The notes beneath the pieces were generated by a model. The model saw only the letters and a program-made list of their open reading frames with translations. It had not been told where the DNA came from and did no database searches. Shown piece by piece: positions 24,777 to 33,323 of a DNA stretch of 64,000 nt. The position numbers and the translations under genes are program-made. This DNA is from an uncultured Duncaniella sp. (GTDB lineage Bacteria > Bacteroidota > Bacteroidia > Bacteroidales > Muribaculaceae): NCBI GenBank assembly GCA_910587165.1, contig CAJUKP010000008.1:38572-102571 (forward strand), in the 5' to 3' direction. The stretch's first letter is position 1. Every line of letters begins with the position of its first letter.

Positions 24777-25322
24777 ATGGCTGAATATAACGAAATGCAA
24801 ACGGTGAAGCGACGGTTTTTCGCGATGCGCAACGGCATCGTGGCCGATACGCTTCGCCGTTCCATGCCCGAATACCGTATGGTGTTCGGGCTCAATCTGC
24901 CTCAGATTTCCGAGATCGCGGCCGAGACAGGCATCTCACGCCGCCTGGCGGAAGAGCTGTGGGCCGACCGCCGCACACGCGAGAGCCTGCTGATGGCGCC
25001 CATGATATTCCCGGCCGAAGAGCTGGACATCGACACAGCCAGACGTATGAGGGATGAAGTGATCACCCCCGAGGTGGCCGACATCCTATGCCACAGACTG
25101 CTGCGCAAACTGCCGTTTGCACGTAGTCTGGCCATGGAGAAGGTGACATCTGACAATGACCTCGAACGCTACACGGCTTTCCGGCTTCTCTTCAACCTCC
25201 TCCCCGAGGGTGCCGCGGAGATCAAGCCTTTTGCCGAGGCCGAGTTCTCATCATGCTGCCCGCTGACCCGGGCCATCACCCGCGCGCTCATCGACGAGAT
25301 CGACTTCCTCGCCGAAGTCTGA
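24777..25322 (+). CDS. AlkD-like (DNA alkylation repair/HEAT repeat) protein
   Basis: 181 residues, all-helical. RFFAMRNGIVADTLRRSM, YRMVFGLNLPQISEIAAETG and the later paired helices (VADILCHRLLRKLPFARSLAMEKV, YTAFRLLFNLLP) look like the short Bacteroidota relatives of the AlkD HEAT-repeat glycosylases. The aromatic/Asp catalytic set of AlkD cannot be located with confidence, so enzymatic activity is unproven. It ends just before a strong terminator. Confidence 0.6.
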   Translation: MAEYNEMQTVKRRFFAMRNGIVADTLRRSMPEYRMVFGLNLPQISEIAAETGISRRLAEELWADRRTRESLLMAPMIFPAEELDIDTARRMRDEVITPEVADILCHRLLRKLPFARSLAMEKVTSDNDLERYTAFRLLFNLLPEGAAEIKPFAEAEFSSCCPLTRAITRALIDEIDFLAEV

Positions 25323-25364
25323 CCCTTGCGAAAATACATCTCGCTCCAAAAGAGCGACAGAAAT

Positions 25365-25404
25365 GGCAGGCCCGGATTGACGATTCATCCGGGCCTGCCG
25401 TTTT
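25365..25404 (+). terminator. Rho-independent terminator
   Basis: Perfect 13-bp GC-rich stem (25365-25377 with 25387-25399), 9-nt loop, then TTTT. Confidence 0.9.
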
Positions 25405-25447
25405 ATTGTCTTATGAGTCTCCGACCGATGGGGCATCAATCATAACT

Positions 25448-26044
25448 TCATGAAGAATATTCATCAAACCAATAATAGGCTGACCTTATTTTTCTGGAAA
25501 CATATCCTGCCCCCTTAAAGACATATCTCATTCCTTTAAAAATATATCTTCCTAAAATACATATCTCACACCATATCAAAAACTGATGAATAAGAAATTT
25601 GATACATTCATCAAAATAAAAATCCATCCTTGCAGAGTTGATCTTAGCTATGACATCCGAGATTGTAGGATTTTCCTCATATAATTCTCTGTTCATAACC
25701 TCTATAAATATGATGTCATCGTATTTTGATTTATTCGAAAAATACGCACCTACATACTCATCGTAAAAAGCATATACTTCTGGAATAAATTCTGACATAT
25801 TCGAGAAATATGCACTTACATACTCTCTATTGACATCATAGCCTTCTGGAATAAGCATAGCTGGCCCTGTGTCTGACTCAGGCCAATAATATGATCCTGA
25901 CGGAGGGGTATAGTGTGTTTTAGATGGATAAATTGTTATGCTAAACAAGAGCATAGCTGTTACTGAAAAAATCGCTACCCAACGGATTATATTCAGATTT
26001 ACTTTTATTTCTTTGGCAATGACACGTTTTGTACTTTCTTTCAT
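25448..26044 (-). CDS. Small membrane protein of unknown function, downstream of RNA A
   Basis: 198 residues, AT-rich codon use unlike the core genes. One N-terminal membrane helix (IIRWVAIFSVTAMLLFSITIY, about 19-39), then an extracytoplasmic region with an internal duplication (REYVSAYFSN...YDEYVGAYFSN, 23 residues apart). A second hydrophobic stretch (FLIHQFLIWCEICILGRYIF, about 148-167) leads into a basic, aromatic tail. No family recognised. The start lies about 55 nt after the terminator of structured RNA A on the same strand and no own promoter is visible, so its expression may depend on the RNA's promoter and read-through. Confidence 0.55.
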   Translation of the reverse strand: MKESTKRVIAKEIKVNLNIIRWVAIFSVTAMLLFSITIYPSKTHYTPPSGSYYWPESDTGPAMLIPEGYDVNREYVSAYFSNMSEFIPEVYAFYDEYVGAYFSNKSKYDDIIFIEVMNRELYEENPTISDVIAKINSARMDFYFDECIKFLIHQFLIWCEICILGRYIFKGMRYVFKGAGYVSRKIRSAYYWFDEYSS

Positions 26045-26099
26045 GGTAATATGATTAATTGCGCCATCGCGGTTCTTATCTCCGGCATATAGTTATATT

Positions 26100-26402
26100 A
26101 AAAATGCGTGAGAACCGTACTTGTTGCTCATTCCCGTTCTGAGGCCCTGGAATTGCCCACCACTGTGAATGAGCAACGCAGGAGCCTCACGCAGGATATG
26201 CTTATTTTTGTATATGACACTCTCGTGTCATATACAAATAACCATGCATACCAGATAAGGCATCCACCGTTGCTACATTCTTGACAGTGATTTTGAAATT
26301 TTCCAGGTTTCAGAACGTCAAGAAAGAGCGTCGAGTAGACGCATTTGTTTATGTCTTAAAACATATCGTTAGTCTGTCCACATAAAGAACAGCCCAAATA
26401 TA
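26100..26402 (-). ncRNA. Structured RNA A, homologous to RNA B at 39680-40003
   Basis: Minus-strand transcript with its own promoter (26409-26439) and a terminator at its end: 8-bp stem 26186-26193 with 26105-26112, then five U. In transcript order: small hairpin ATGT/ACAT, hairpin GCGTC/GACGC (near 26329-26342), an 8-bp stem 26317-26324 with 26278-26285 closing an inner hairpin, and the conserved block 26259-26274 (AGCAACGGTGGATGCC). A long 13-bp hairpin (near 26210-26242) precedes the conserved CTGCGTTGC, which can pair either with the upstream AGCAACG or with a downstream GAATGAGCAA. The same order and pairings occur in RNA B with different stem sequences. No reverse transcriptase, TnpB or Cas gene is adjacent. 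Role unknown. Confidence 0.7.
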
Positions 26403-26408
26403 CTATAG

Positions 26409-26439
26409 CAAAAGTAGTCATTAAATTAATAATTGCAAA
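26409..26439 (-). promoter_or_regulatory. Promoter of structured RNA A
   Basis: Minus strand: TTTG (26439-26436), 19 nt, TACTTTTG (26416-26409), an exact sigma-ABfr pattern. It lies between the toxin gene end and the RNA, so the RNA has its own start near 26402. Confidence 0.75.
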
Positions 26440-26461
26440 ATTTATCAATCAATTTTTCTTG

Positions 26462-26809
26462 TTATTCTGAGTTCATATCATTTTCCAAATTCATTTCTAA
26501 ATCTAAATCCTTTATCACAGACATAATAACATTATCATAGTCAGACTTATCATAAGCATACAACAAATATAGACATCCGTTTCTTTCCACCATATCCAGC
26601 GTAATAACGCGGCAACCTCCGGATTTACCTTTTCCTTTTGATGTTATTGCCATTCTGACCTTACGATAACCATTTCCAAGGTCTACACCTATTTTATGAT
26701 TATCCATAAGCTCTCTGACGAGCCTCTGATAGTCGTCATTGAAACTATGATATTTTTTTGCTATAGGTTTCGCACTCTTGATAAAAGTACGTGTCGCAAT
26801 GACCTCCAT
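26462..26809 (-). CDS. RelE/HigB-like toxin
   Basis: 115 residues. MEVIATRTFIKSAKPIAKKYHSFNDDYQRLV is the usual start of this RelE-superfamily branch. GYRKVRMAITSKGKGKSGGCRVITL gives the basic strand and loop, and GCLYLLYAYDKSDYDNV the final strand. These toxins cleave mRNA on the ribosome. It overlaps the upstream antitoxin by one nucleotide (TGATG), the usual tight coupling. Confidence 0.85.
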   Translation of the reverse strand: MEVIATRTFIKSAKPIAKKYHSFNDDYQRLVRELMDNHKIGVDLGNGYRKVRMAITSKGKGKSGGCRVITLDMVERNGCLYLLYAYDKSDYDNVIMSVIKDLDLEMNLENDMNSE

Positions 26810-27045
26810 CAGAACATTATATCTTTGGCCAAAGGCAGATCCTTGACTCCCAGTATATGCGATTTGACTTCAGTGGCTGCCGCCTGTAAATCTTTCCTGA
26901 CAATGTCATCATCGTCTGAAATCGGCACAAGTCTGAAACTACCGACTCTAGATGTCAATACTATTGACTCTCCCATTAAGGAGGCACTGAGTACTTTTGT
27001 CTGGTTCTCACGAAACTCTCTTGCTGATACTAATCTCATAATCAA
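26809..27045 (-). CDS. Phd/YefM-type antitoxin
   Basis: 78 residues (or 76 from the second Met). MRLVSAREFRENQTKVLSASLMGESIVLTSRVGSFRLVPI is the Phd/YefM fold that binds operator DNA; the C-terminal part with KDLQAAATEV should wrap the toxin. It is the first gene of the pair and is expected to autoregulate the promoter just upstream. Confidence 0.85.
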   Translation of the reverse strand: MIMRLVSAREFRENQTKVLSASLMGESIVLTSRVGSFRLVPISDDDDIVRKDLQAAATEVKSHILGVKDLPLAKDIMF

Positions 27046-27056
27046 TCATTTTTCTG

Positions 27057-27064
27057 CAAATATA
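27057..27064 (-). promoter_or_regulatory. Promoter -7 element of the toxin-antitoxin pair
   Basis: TATATTTG on the minus strand, 12 nt before the antitoxin start; the -33 element is weak. The very short leader is consistent with a TA operator overlapping the start. Confidence 0.55.
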
Positions 27065-27133
27065 ACAAATGGAATCAGAATGATAACCAATTCGGATACC
27101 ATTTTAATCATATTTAACTACTTACCAATAAGT

Positions 27134-27679
27134 TTATTCCTGAGATTCTATCAAGAACAGGGAGAAGTTGACTGATCCGTAGGCCCTGTGCTGATAGAAG
27201 TGCGGAAGGGTGGAAAAGTCGTATGCCTTGGAATGCTCCATTATGAACAGACTCCCTTCCTTGAGCAGATTGCTCCCGAGCACGGCCCCGGGAATATCTC
27301 CGAAACCATCCATGTCGTAGGGGGGATCGGCGAATACGATGTCGTAAGGTGCAGTGGCATCCTTGATGAACCTCAAAGCATCAGTGCGGAGCAGACGCAG
27401 ATTGGTGTCGCCAAGCTCACGGGCCACTTTCTCAATGAACCGCCCCTGTATGGCCGACTTCTCGACAGCGGTGACCGACGAGGCTCCACGCGACAGAAAC
27501 TCAAACGACACCGCACCCGTGCCGGCAAACAGATCAAGACAACGGGAATCCTCGATGTCGATGATGTTTTCAATCACATTGAAGATGTTTTCACGCGCGA
27601 AGTCGGTGGTGGGTCGCGCGGTGATATTGGTGGGGACACTGAAACGGCGGCGTCCGTATTTGCCTCTTATTATTCGCAT
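27134..27679 (-). CDS. rsmD: 16S rRNA (guanine966-N2)-methyltransferase
   Basis: Methylates G966 of 16S rRNA using SAM. 181 residues: MRIIRGKYGRRRFSVP start, RPTTDFARENIFNVI, SAM-binding LDLFAGTGAVSFEFLSRG, and the catalytic DPPYD of the N2-methyltransferases near 118. Overlaps the upstream DUF3822 gene by 10 nt. Confidence 0.95.
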   Translation of the reverse strand: MRIIRGKYGRRRFSVPTNITARPTTDFARENIFNVIENIIDIEDSRCLDLFAGTGAVSFEFLSRGASSVTAVEKSAIQGRFIEKVARELGDTNLRLLRTDALRFIKDATAPYDIVFADPPYDMDGFGDIPGAVLGSNLLKEGSLFIMEHSKAYDFSTLPHFYQHRAYGSVNFSLFLIESQE

Positions 27680-28494
27680 ATCGGTGATATTATCAGATCA
27701 AAGGGTACACGCAGCGACTCCTTGCCCGAGCGGAACATCTGCGGGGGGAAAATGACCGGCATCACGCGACCGATGAAGCGGCGGAGTTCCGGTGTGATGG
27801 AGCTTCTCACATTCTGATCGCCGGCCAGGAGCAATTCATCGCCGGAGGGATCGAGTCCGAGACTGTGGCGTGCAGCCATTATATAATAGACTGCATCCAT
27901 GGGGTTGCGGAATGAGAATGTATTGGCCAGAAGCAGATCCGCCCCCCGGGTCACGATGACATCCATGGCATCAGGGCGGAAGTTGCATATCATCCTCCTG
28001 GAGTTGCCCCGCCCCGGACGGGTGGAGAAATAGCGGCAGAGCGTGGCGATATGGCACTCCACATCAACCCCGTGGAACGTGCGGCGTAGAAATCCCGCCA
28101 TGGGCGCGCCGAGACCGAAGGCGAACACCGCATTGCGCACACCGGCGGAAGAGGTGAAAATCTCTCCCTCAAACGAAGGATGGGCCGCACGGAACACCCT
28201 CTCGCGGTCGGCGGCATCGTCCACCTCAGCAGGAATGGCCATGGCATTGCCGGAATCCACCAGACAATGGACGCGGCGGAAATCTGCAAGCAGCAAAGGA
28301 TTGTCGTAGATGGTGGTTTCGAGAAACTTGAGCTCGTCCTCGCCCTCCTGTCCGAGCGGGAATGAACGGTAGATCAGCGAATTGTCATGAACCACCGAAT
28401 AGACCGCCACATCAAGCCTCCCCTTGCCCACACGGAACAGGAGATTGCATATCGAGGGGTCGCCCACGAGATCCTTGTCAAGAATATCTTCCAT
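27670..28494 (-). CDS. DUF3822 family protein (actin-fold-like)
   Basis: 274 residues. DUF3822 proteins regularly precede rsmD in Bacteroidota, as here. Visible pieces include KFLETTIYDNPLLLADFRRVHCLVDSGNAMAIP and MDVIVTRGADLLLANTFSFRNPMDAVYYIMAA, which alternate strands and helices like the ASKHA/actin fold described for this family. No catalytic role is established. Frame overlap with rsmD indicates co-expression. Confidence 0.8.
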   Translation of the reverse strand: MEDILDKDLVGDPSICNLLFRVGKGRLDVAVYSVVHDNSLIYRSFPLGQEGEDELKFLETTIYDNPLLLADFRRVHCLVDSGNAMAIPAEVDDAADRERVFRAAHPSFEGEIFTSSAGVRNAVFAFGLGAPMAGFLRRTFHGVDVECHIATLCRYFSTRPGRGNSRRMICNFRPDAMDVIVTRGADLLLANTFSFRNPMDAVYYIMAARHSLGLDPSGDELLLAGDQNVRSSITPELRRFIGRVMPVIFPPQMFRSGKESLRVPFDLIISPICE

Positions 28495-28526
28495 ACTTGT
28501 GCAAAAATAGCGAAATTTTTCCGACC

Positions 28527-29927
28527 CTACAACCCTTTTTTAAGCCATGCGCCCGATATGAGGCGCCACAGGAATATGATGCCCCTGAATGTCAGCTCGA
28601 GACACATCGCGAGCCAGACGCCCCGCAACCCCATGGCAGGGGCAAGGATGGCAGCGAGCGGAAGACGGACAAGCCAGATGCTGCCGAAGTTCATGCAGGC
28701 CGGAATCACAGTGTCGCCCACCCCCACCATGACACCATAAGCCACGATGGAAGCCGCAAACATCGGTTCGGCAAACGCCTCGATGCGTAGCGAGGCCGCC
28801 CCGAGAGTCACGATTTCATCCACCGGACTCATCAGCGCCATGACCCAAGGTGCGAAAATGTAGAGAAACACCCCCATGACCGTCATAAGCACCATACCCG
28901 CCCCGACGGTGATGTAGCCGAACCTGCGGGCCAGGTCAAGGCGCTTGGCTCCGTAGCTCTGCCCGACGAGAGTGGTGGCGGCATCCCCTATTCCATAGCC
29001 GGGCATATAGCAGATACTCTCCGCCGTGACGGCAAATGCGTTGGCGGCGATGGCAAACACCCCGAGGGGAGCCACGATCACAGTCACGGCTATCTGCGCG
29101 CCGCATATCACAGCGTGTTCAAGTGTCATCGGAGCTGATACCTTCAAGGCCTTCCGTGTCACTTCGGCCGTGGGCCGGAAACTACCCTTCTCACGGTTTA
29201 TGGCCATGTCGGGCTGGCGGAAACACAGGTACCACATCATGGCCCCGGCCGTTATTATCTCGGCTGAAACCGTGCCTAGGGCGGCCCCAAGGACACCGAG
29301 CCCGGCACCGGGAAGGGTGAACGACACCCCTCCGAACGAGACATGATGGCCGGGAAATATGAGGAAGAAATTAAACACCACGTCGAGCAGACACATCATG
29401 ACATTCAGCGCACCGGGCACTTTCATGTTACCCGCACATCTCAGCATACCGCCTCCCAGATAATTGAGAGTGAGGAGCGGGAGGGCAAGAACAAATGTGA
29501 GGAAATACACACCCGCCTCCCGGCAGACGGCCTCCGAGCCTCCCAGCCAATGCGGGAGCGGAAAGGCTATGGCCGCACCTATGGCCGAAATGACCACACT
29601 GAACATGAGGCAGGATGTGATGGCCTGACGCAATATACGGCGCGCACGGTCATGCTCCCCCGCTCCTATGCTGTGGGCCACCTGTACCGAGAATCCCATG
29701 GTCACGGCCGAACAGATGCCCCAGAAGAGCCACAGGGAGGTGGACACCAGTCCCACCGAGGCTGAATTGTCAGCACCGAGCCGTCCCACCATCGCAGCGT
29801 CGATATACTGCATCATTATGCTCGAGAGCTGGGCCATCATGGCCGGCCACGAGAGTTTGGCGGTGAGCCTGAGCTGCTGACCGAACGACAGCGGTGCCTG
29901 GGAACGGATGAGCGATATGTCTGTCAC
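28527..29927 (-). CDS. MATE family efflux transporter
   Basis: 466 residues with about twelve membrane helices in two similar halves (LSWPAMMAQLSSIMMQYIDAAMVGRLG at the start of the first, VSAPMTLEHAVICGAQIAV at the start of the second). This is the Na+ or H+-coupled multidrug/toxin extrusion fold. The substrate cannot be read. It overlaps the upstream aminotransferase-like gene by 4 nt. Confidence 0.93.
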   Translation of the reverse strand: MTDISLIRSQAPLSFGQQLRLTAKLSWPAMMAQLSSIMMQYIDAAMVGRLGADNSASVGLVSTSLWLFWGICSAVTMGFSVQVAHSIGAGEHDRARRILRQAITSCLMFSVVISAIGAAIAFPLPHWLGGSEAVCREAGVYFLTFVLALPLLTLNYLGGGMLRCAGNMKVPGALNVMMCLLDVVFNFFLIFPGHHVSFGGVSFTLPGAGLGVLGAALGTVSAEIITAGAMMWYLCFRQPDMAINREKGSFRPTAEVTRKALKVSAPMTLEHAVICGAQIAVTVIVAPLGVFAIAANAFAVTAESICYMPGYGIGDAATTLVGQSYGAKRLDLARRFGYITVGAGMVLMTVMGVFLYIFAPWVMALMSPVDEIVTLGAASLRIEAFAEPMFAASIVAYGVMVGVGDTVIPACMNFGSIWLVRLPLAAILAPAMGLRGVWLAMCLELTFRGIIFLWRLISGAWLKKGL

Positions 29928-31087
29928 TTCACAAGAGATTTCAAAGTTCCGGTGATGCGGTCAAGCCCCTCGGCGAGAAGAGCTTTCGGGCAAGCGATGT
30001 TGAGCCGGATGTATCCGTCACGCCCATACATCACACCCGAATTCACCCATACCCCGGCCTTCTCAAGCAGTAGATGCTCGAGCGCGTCGGCATCTGGAGA
30101 GAGAGCCGAGACATCGACCCACGGAAGATATGTGGCCTCCAGACGCGCCACCGGACACTCCGGAAGTTCTTCGCGCAGACGTCCGAGCGTGAAAAGCCAG
30201 TTGGAATGGAGATAGGCACGCAGCTCATCAAGCCACTCCTCTCCGGCGGCCGTATATGAAGCTTTCAGAGCCTCGACCCCGAACGGATTGACATCACACA
30301 CCTCATTGATGTTTATAGCCTTGTCAATGGCTTCACGGATCTCACGGGAGGGGGTGACGATATTGGCGATCTGGAGACCGGCGGTATTGAATGCCTTGGA
30401 AGGAGAGAGACAGACCACTGCATCCCGGTCGACAGTCCCGTAAGGGGTATAGGTATATCCCGGCATGGTAAGCTCACAGTGTATCTCGTCGCTCACCACC
30501 CTCACGCCATACTTTCCGGCGATCCGGGCCACCTTGCCCAGTTCATCGCGCGACCAGCATCTCCCGGCGGGGTTGTGAGGGTTGCAAAGCAGCAGCAGGC
30601 GGTTTTCAGGAACGGCACATAATCTCTCGAGCCCCTCATAGTCCATCGTATAAGTGAAAAGTCCGTCGCCGGTGTCGCTCCGAAGCAGCGGATTCTCCAC
30701 AATGCGGCACCCGTTGTTGCGGATGGAGGAGAAGAAGCAGTTGTAGACAGGCGTCTGCACGATCACCCCCTCGCCCGGCCTCACAAGAGCCTTGATTATG
30801 GCCGATATGGCCGGAACCACACCGGAGGTATAGATCACCTGACCCGCGTCGAACGAATAACCGTGACGCGTGGCAAACCATCCTGTGAGAGCCTCATAGT
30901 AATCCTCGCCCACGAGTGTATAGCCGAATATGCCATGGTCGACCCTGCGGCGCAAGGCCTCAATGACACACGGTGCCGTCGGGAAATCCATATCGGCCAC
31001 CCACAGCGGCAGCACTCCGGGCTTTGAATCCCATTTATAGGAACCTGTACCCTCGCGCGAGGGCACCTTATCGAAATCAAATCTCAT
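29924..31087 (-). CDS. MalY/PatB-type PLP-dependent aminotransferase or C-S lyase
   Basis: 387 residues, fold-type I PLP enzyme. FDFDKVPSREGTGSYKWD and LPLWVADMDFPTAPCVIEALRRRVDHGIFGYT are the typical MalY/PatB (cystathionine beta-lyase-like) start. CNPHNPAGRCWSRDEL precedes VVSDEIHCEL, and the PLP lysine is in SPSKAFNTAGL near 235. It could split C-S bonds or act as an aminotransferase. The DUF3737 gene overlaps by 11 nt upstream and the MATE gene by 4 nt downstream: a three-gene unit. Confidence 0.9.
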   Translation of the reverse strand: MRFDFDKVPSREGTGSYKWDSKPGVLPLWVADMDFPTAPCVIEALRRRVDHGIFGYTLVGEDYYEALTGWFATRHGYSFDAGQVIYTSGVVPAISAIIKALVRPGEGVIVQTPVYNCFFSSIRNNGCRIVENPLLRSDTGDGLFTYTMDYEGLERLCAVPENRLLLLCNPHNPAGRCWSRDELGKVARIAGKYGVRVVSDEIHCELTMPGYTYTPYGTVDRDAVVCLSPSKAFNTAGLQIANIVTPSREIREAIDKAININEVCDVNPFGVEALKASYTAAGEEWLDELRAYLHSNWLFTLGRLREELPECPVARLEATYLPWVDVSALSPDADALEHLLLEKAGVWVNSGVMYGRDGYIRLNIACPKALLAEGLDRITGTLKSLVK

Positions 31088-31919
31088 CTATGATACAGTC
31101 AGCCGGTTGATGGATATGTTCATCAAGTATGAGCGCTCCGATCTTTCCACATCTGATATGGCCTGTCACCGGATTCTTGATCGAGGTCACAGGCGAGAGT
31201 ATAGTGGCGCGCACCTCCGAATCCTCGAATGCGAGATCGGCATCCGCATCAAAGACACAATCCTCCAGCACAAGATCCTTGCAGTAGCAGAGCGGCTGGG
31301 TGCCCGAGATGCGGCAACGCACAAGTTTAAGCCCTCTGGAGTGCCATCCGAGATACTCGCCGTTGAGGGTCGAATCCTCGACGGTCACATTCTCCGTGCC
31401 CCAGAAGGCATCCTTGGAGTGGATCTCGGCGTTGCGGATGGTCACATTGCGACAATACTGGAATGAATAGTTGCCCTCCTGACGGTAGCGGTCGATGTCG
31501 ATGTCGGCGGAGTGCATGAAGAGGTAATCGGCATTCTTCACCTCCACATCGCGCAGACGCACATCCGAGCAATGCCACAGGGTCTCCTGTGCATCCGGAA
31601 TCCTCACATTCTCAAGCACCACACCATGCATCTCGCGGAACATTTTCGGGGCCTCCACGAAAGTGTCGCGCATCACAAGGCCTTCGGAATACCACAAAGC
31701 GGCTCTGGCACCCGGAGTGAAATGGCAGTCGGTGATCTCAAATCCTTTCACGTGCCAGAAGGGATATTTGCCCTCAAAACGGCAGTGAAGAGCCATGATG
31801 TCGCTGCAGCATTTGAGCGCCGACTCACCGGCGTGGATAGTCACATTCTCAAGCTCAAGATGGGACGAGCCGAAAAGCGGACGCTCTCCCCCGAATTCCT
31901 TGTCGATAATCTTTTCCAT
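31077..31919 (-). CDS. DUF3737 family right-handed beta-helix protein
   Basis: 280 residues from ATG 31919 (MEKIIDKEFGGERPLFGS). A longer frame to 32024 is rejected because the -7 promoter element at 31943-31950 lies inside it. The protein is a run of ~22-residue rungs (GVVLENVRIPDAQETLWHCSDV, GLKLVRCRISGTQPLCYCKDL and so on), the parallel beta-helix repeat of DUF3737. No signal peptide. Function unknown; co-transcribed with the PLP enzyme and MATE pump. Confidence 0.85.
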   Translation of the reverse strand: MEKIIDKEFGGERPLFGSSHLELENVTIHAGESALKCCSDIMALHCRFEGKYPFWHVKGFEITDCHFTPGARAALWYSEGLVMRDTFVEAPKMFREMHGVVLENVRIPDAQETLWHCSDVRLRDVEVKNADYLFMHSADIDIDRYRQEGNYSFQYCRNVTIRNAEIHSKDAFWGTENVTVEDSTLNGEYLGWHSRGLKLVRCRISGTQPLCYCKDLVLEDCVFDADADLAFEDSEVRATILSPVTSIKNPVTGHIRCGKIGALILDEHIHQPADCIIDEI

Positions 31920-31942
31920 AATATCATTGTTTTTTCCGTATG

Positions 31943-31950
31943 CAAAGTTA
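31943..31950 (-). promoter_or_regulatory. Promoter -7 element of the DUF3737 operon
   Basis: TAACTTTG on the minus strand, 23 nt before the chosen ATG; the -33 region is not conserved. Confidence 0.55.
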
Positions 31951-32058
31951 GGCACCATACCCTTCATGGCCGCTACCCGCATCATGGCTTTACATACCAA
32001 AACCTCCGAAAAACGACAAGTCACAGCAAAATGATTCTGCTATGACTTGTAGTTGGAG

Positions 32059-32130
<72 letters not shown>

Positions 32131-32214
32131 ATGTTTTCGTGGTGCAAAGGTAGGCACTTTTTACAGCGCGACCAAATATTTCAAGTTAATAAAAGTTAAT
32201 CAACAGATTTTTCA

Positions 32215-33108
32215 TCAATTTTCAAGATGCTCACCGGCCAAAGCACGACGTGTTGTGTCGGAAACCGGAACAAGCGGCAGCCTCAGCACCTCGCAATATG
32301 ACGGAAAAAGCTGATGAAGCAGGGCCTTCACCCCTGCAGGATTGCCATCCTTGAACAACAGTGAATAGAGAGCCGAGAAACGCTGGTGCATCTTCGTGGC
32401 CTCATCATGGCGCTCGGGATCGAGACTGACATGGATCATTTCGGTGAATTGACGGGGATATGCATTGCCAAGCACGGAGATCACACCGTCGCCACCGGCA
32501 CCTATCATGGTATGAGCCAGTGAATCGTCGCCCGAAAGCACCAGAAAACCGTCAGGACGCCGGGTGATGACATTCTGAGCCTGCTCCATGTTGCCGGATG
32601 CCTCCTTGACCCCTATTATCCGCCCGATATTCTCACGGGCAAGACGGATGATGGTGTCGACATTCATGTTCACACCGGAGCGCCCCGGAATATTATAAAG
32701 GATTACCGGCACCGGACACGCCTTGGCTATGGCCGAGAAATGACGGTAAAGCCCCTCCTGGGTGGGTTTGTTGTAATAAGGCACCACAGAGAGTATGGCG
32801 TCGAATTCGCCAAGTCTTTCGAAAGCGGCCATCTCCTCCAGCAGGGCGCGGGTGCAATTTCCCCCCATGCCGAGCACAAGAGGGATGCGACCGCCGGCAT
32901 AGTCGAGTATATGACAGGCAAGTTCATGCTTCTCCCCGGGGGTGAGTGTGGGAGTCTCGGCAGTGGTGCCGAGCGCCACAATAAAGTCAGCTCCCCCGTC
33001 GATAAGATAATCTATATGGGAGTCGAGGGTATCGTAGTCGATAGTTTCATCCTGTCTGAAGGGGGTTGTGAGCGCGACCCCCATGCCGCGCAATCTCTCG
33101 GTTGACAT
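32215..33108 (-). CDS. dapA: 4-hydroxy-tetrahydrodipicolinate synthase
   Basis: Condenses pyruvate with aspartate semialdehyde, first step of the lysine/diaminopimelate branch. 297 residues from ATG 33108 (MSTERLRGMGVALTTPF); the frame extends 23 codons further but those lie in the leader. Key sites: ALGTTAETPTL near 45, PYYNKPTQEG (catalytic Tyr) near 130 and GVKEASGN (Schiff-base Lys) near 165. A full promoter starts the transcript near 33168. Confidence 0.96.
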   Translation of the reverse strand: MSTERLRGMGVALTTPFRQDETIDYDTLDSHIDYLIDGGADFIVALGTTAETPTLTPGEKHELACHILDYAGGRIPLVLGMGGNCTRALLEEMAAFERLGEFDAILSVVPYYNKPTQEGLYRHFSAIAKACPVPVILYNIPGRSGVNMNVDTIIRLARENIGRIIGVKEASGNMEQAQNVITRRPDGFLVLSGDDSLAHTMIGAGGDGVISVLGNAYPRQFTEMIHVSLDPERHDEATKMHQRFSALYSLLFKDGNPAGVKALLHQLFPSYCEVLRLPLVPVSDTTRRALAGEHLEN

Positions 33109-33174
33109 AATGGATTGTCTTTGTATTTGGTGCTGTTCTATATGTATAACGTATAAACCCGCACAAAAAGCACA

Positions 33175-33206
33175 CAAAAGTAAGAAAAATACTCATCATT
33201 CCCAAA
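33175..33206 (-). promoter_or_regulatory. Promoter of dapA
   Basis: Minus strand TTTG (33206-33203), 20 nt, TACTTTTG (33182-33175). Most of this promoter is included in the repeat that recurs at 46115-46172. Confidence 0.75.
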
Positions 33207-33233
33207 AAATAACTTGCAGGCGTTGCCACAGGG
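33177..33233. repeat. Direct repeat, left copy (dapA promoter region, island boundary)
   Basis: About 57 nt that recur in the same orientation at 46115-46172, with about six mismatches and a one-base gap. The shared core reads CATTCCCAAAAAA, then ATAACTTGCAG, then CGTTGCCACAGGG. The copies bracket 13 kb of AT-richer accessory genes. Confidence 0.75.
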
Positions 33234-33251
33234 GTTAGTCCGGTATGTGAC

Positions 33252-33284
33252 AACGCCCTTGGATTGTCGTAACCCAAGGGCGTT
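33252..33284. terminator. Hairpin at the end of the giant surface protein gene
   Basis: Perfect 11-bp stem (33252-33262 with 33274-33284) 40 nt beyond the stop at 33324. It may end the minus-strand transcript; the U-run is poor. Confidence 0.5.
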
Positions 33285-33323
33285 CATTTCGCTCGATTTC
33301 TATTTGAGGACCGGCGTCAGGAT

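Noticed and set aside
26100..26402. Retron or transposon-associated guide RNA
   Set aside because: No reverse transcriptase, TnpB/IscB or Cas protein lies near either RNA copy.
26696..27175. 159-aa plus-strand frame opposite the toxin-antitoxin genes
   Set aside because: Antisense to two well-supported genes and lacks any recognisable protein pattern.
31919..32024. N-terminal extension of the DUF3737 gene
   Set aside because: The promoter -7 element lies inside the extension, and the family begins at the later Met.
33177..33233. Insertion sequence end
   Set aside because: The repeat is direct, not inverted, holds a working promoter, and no transposase is present between or beside the copies.
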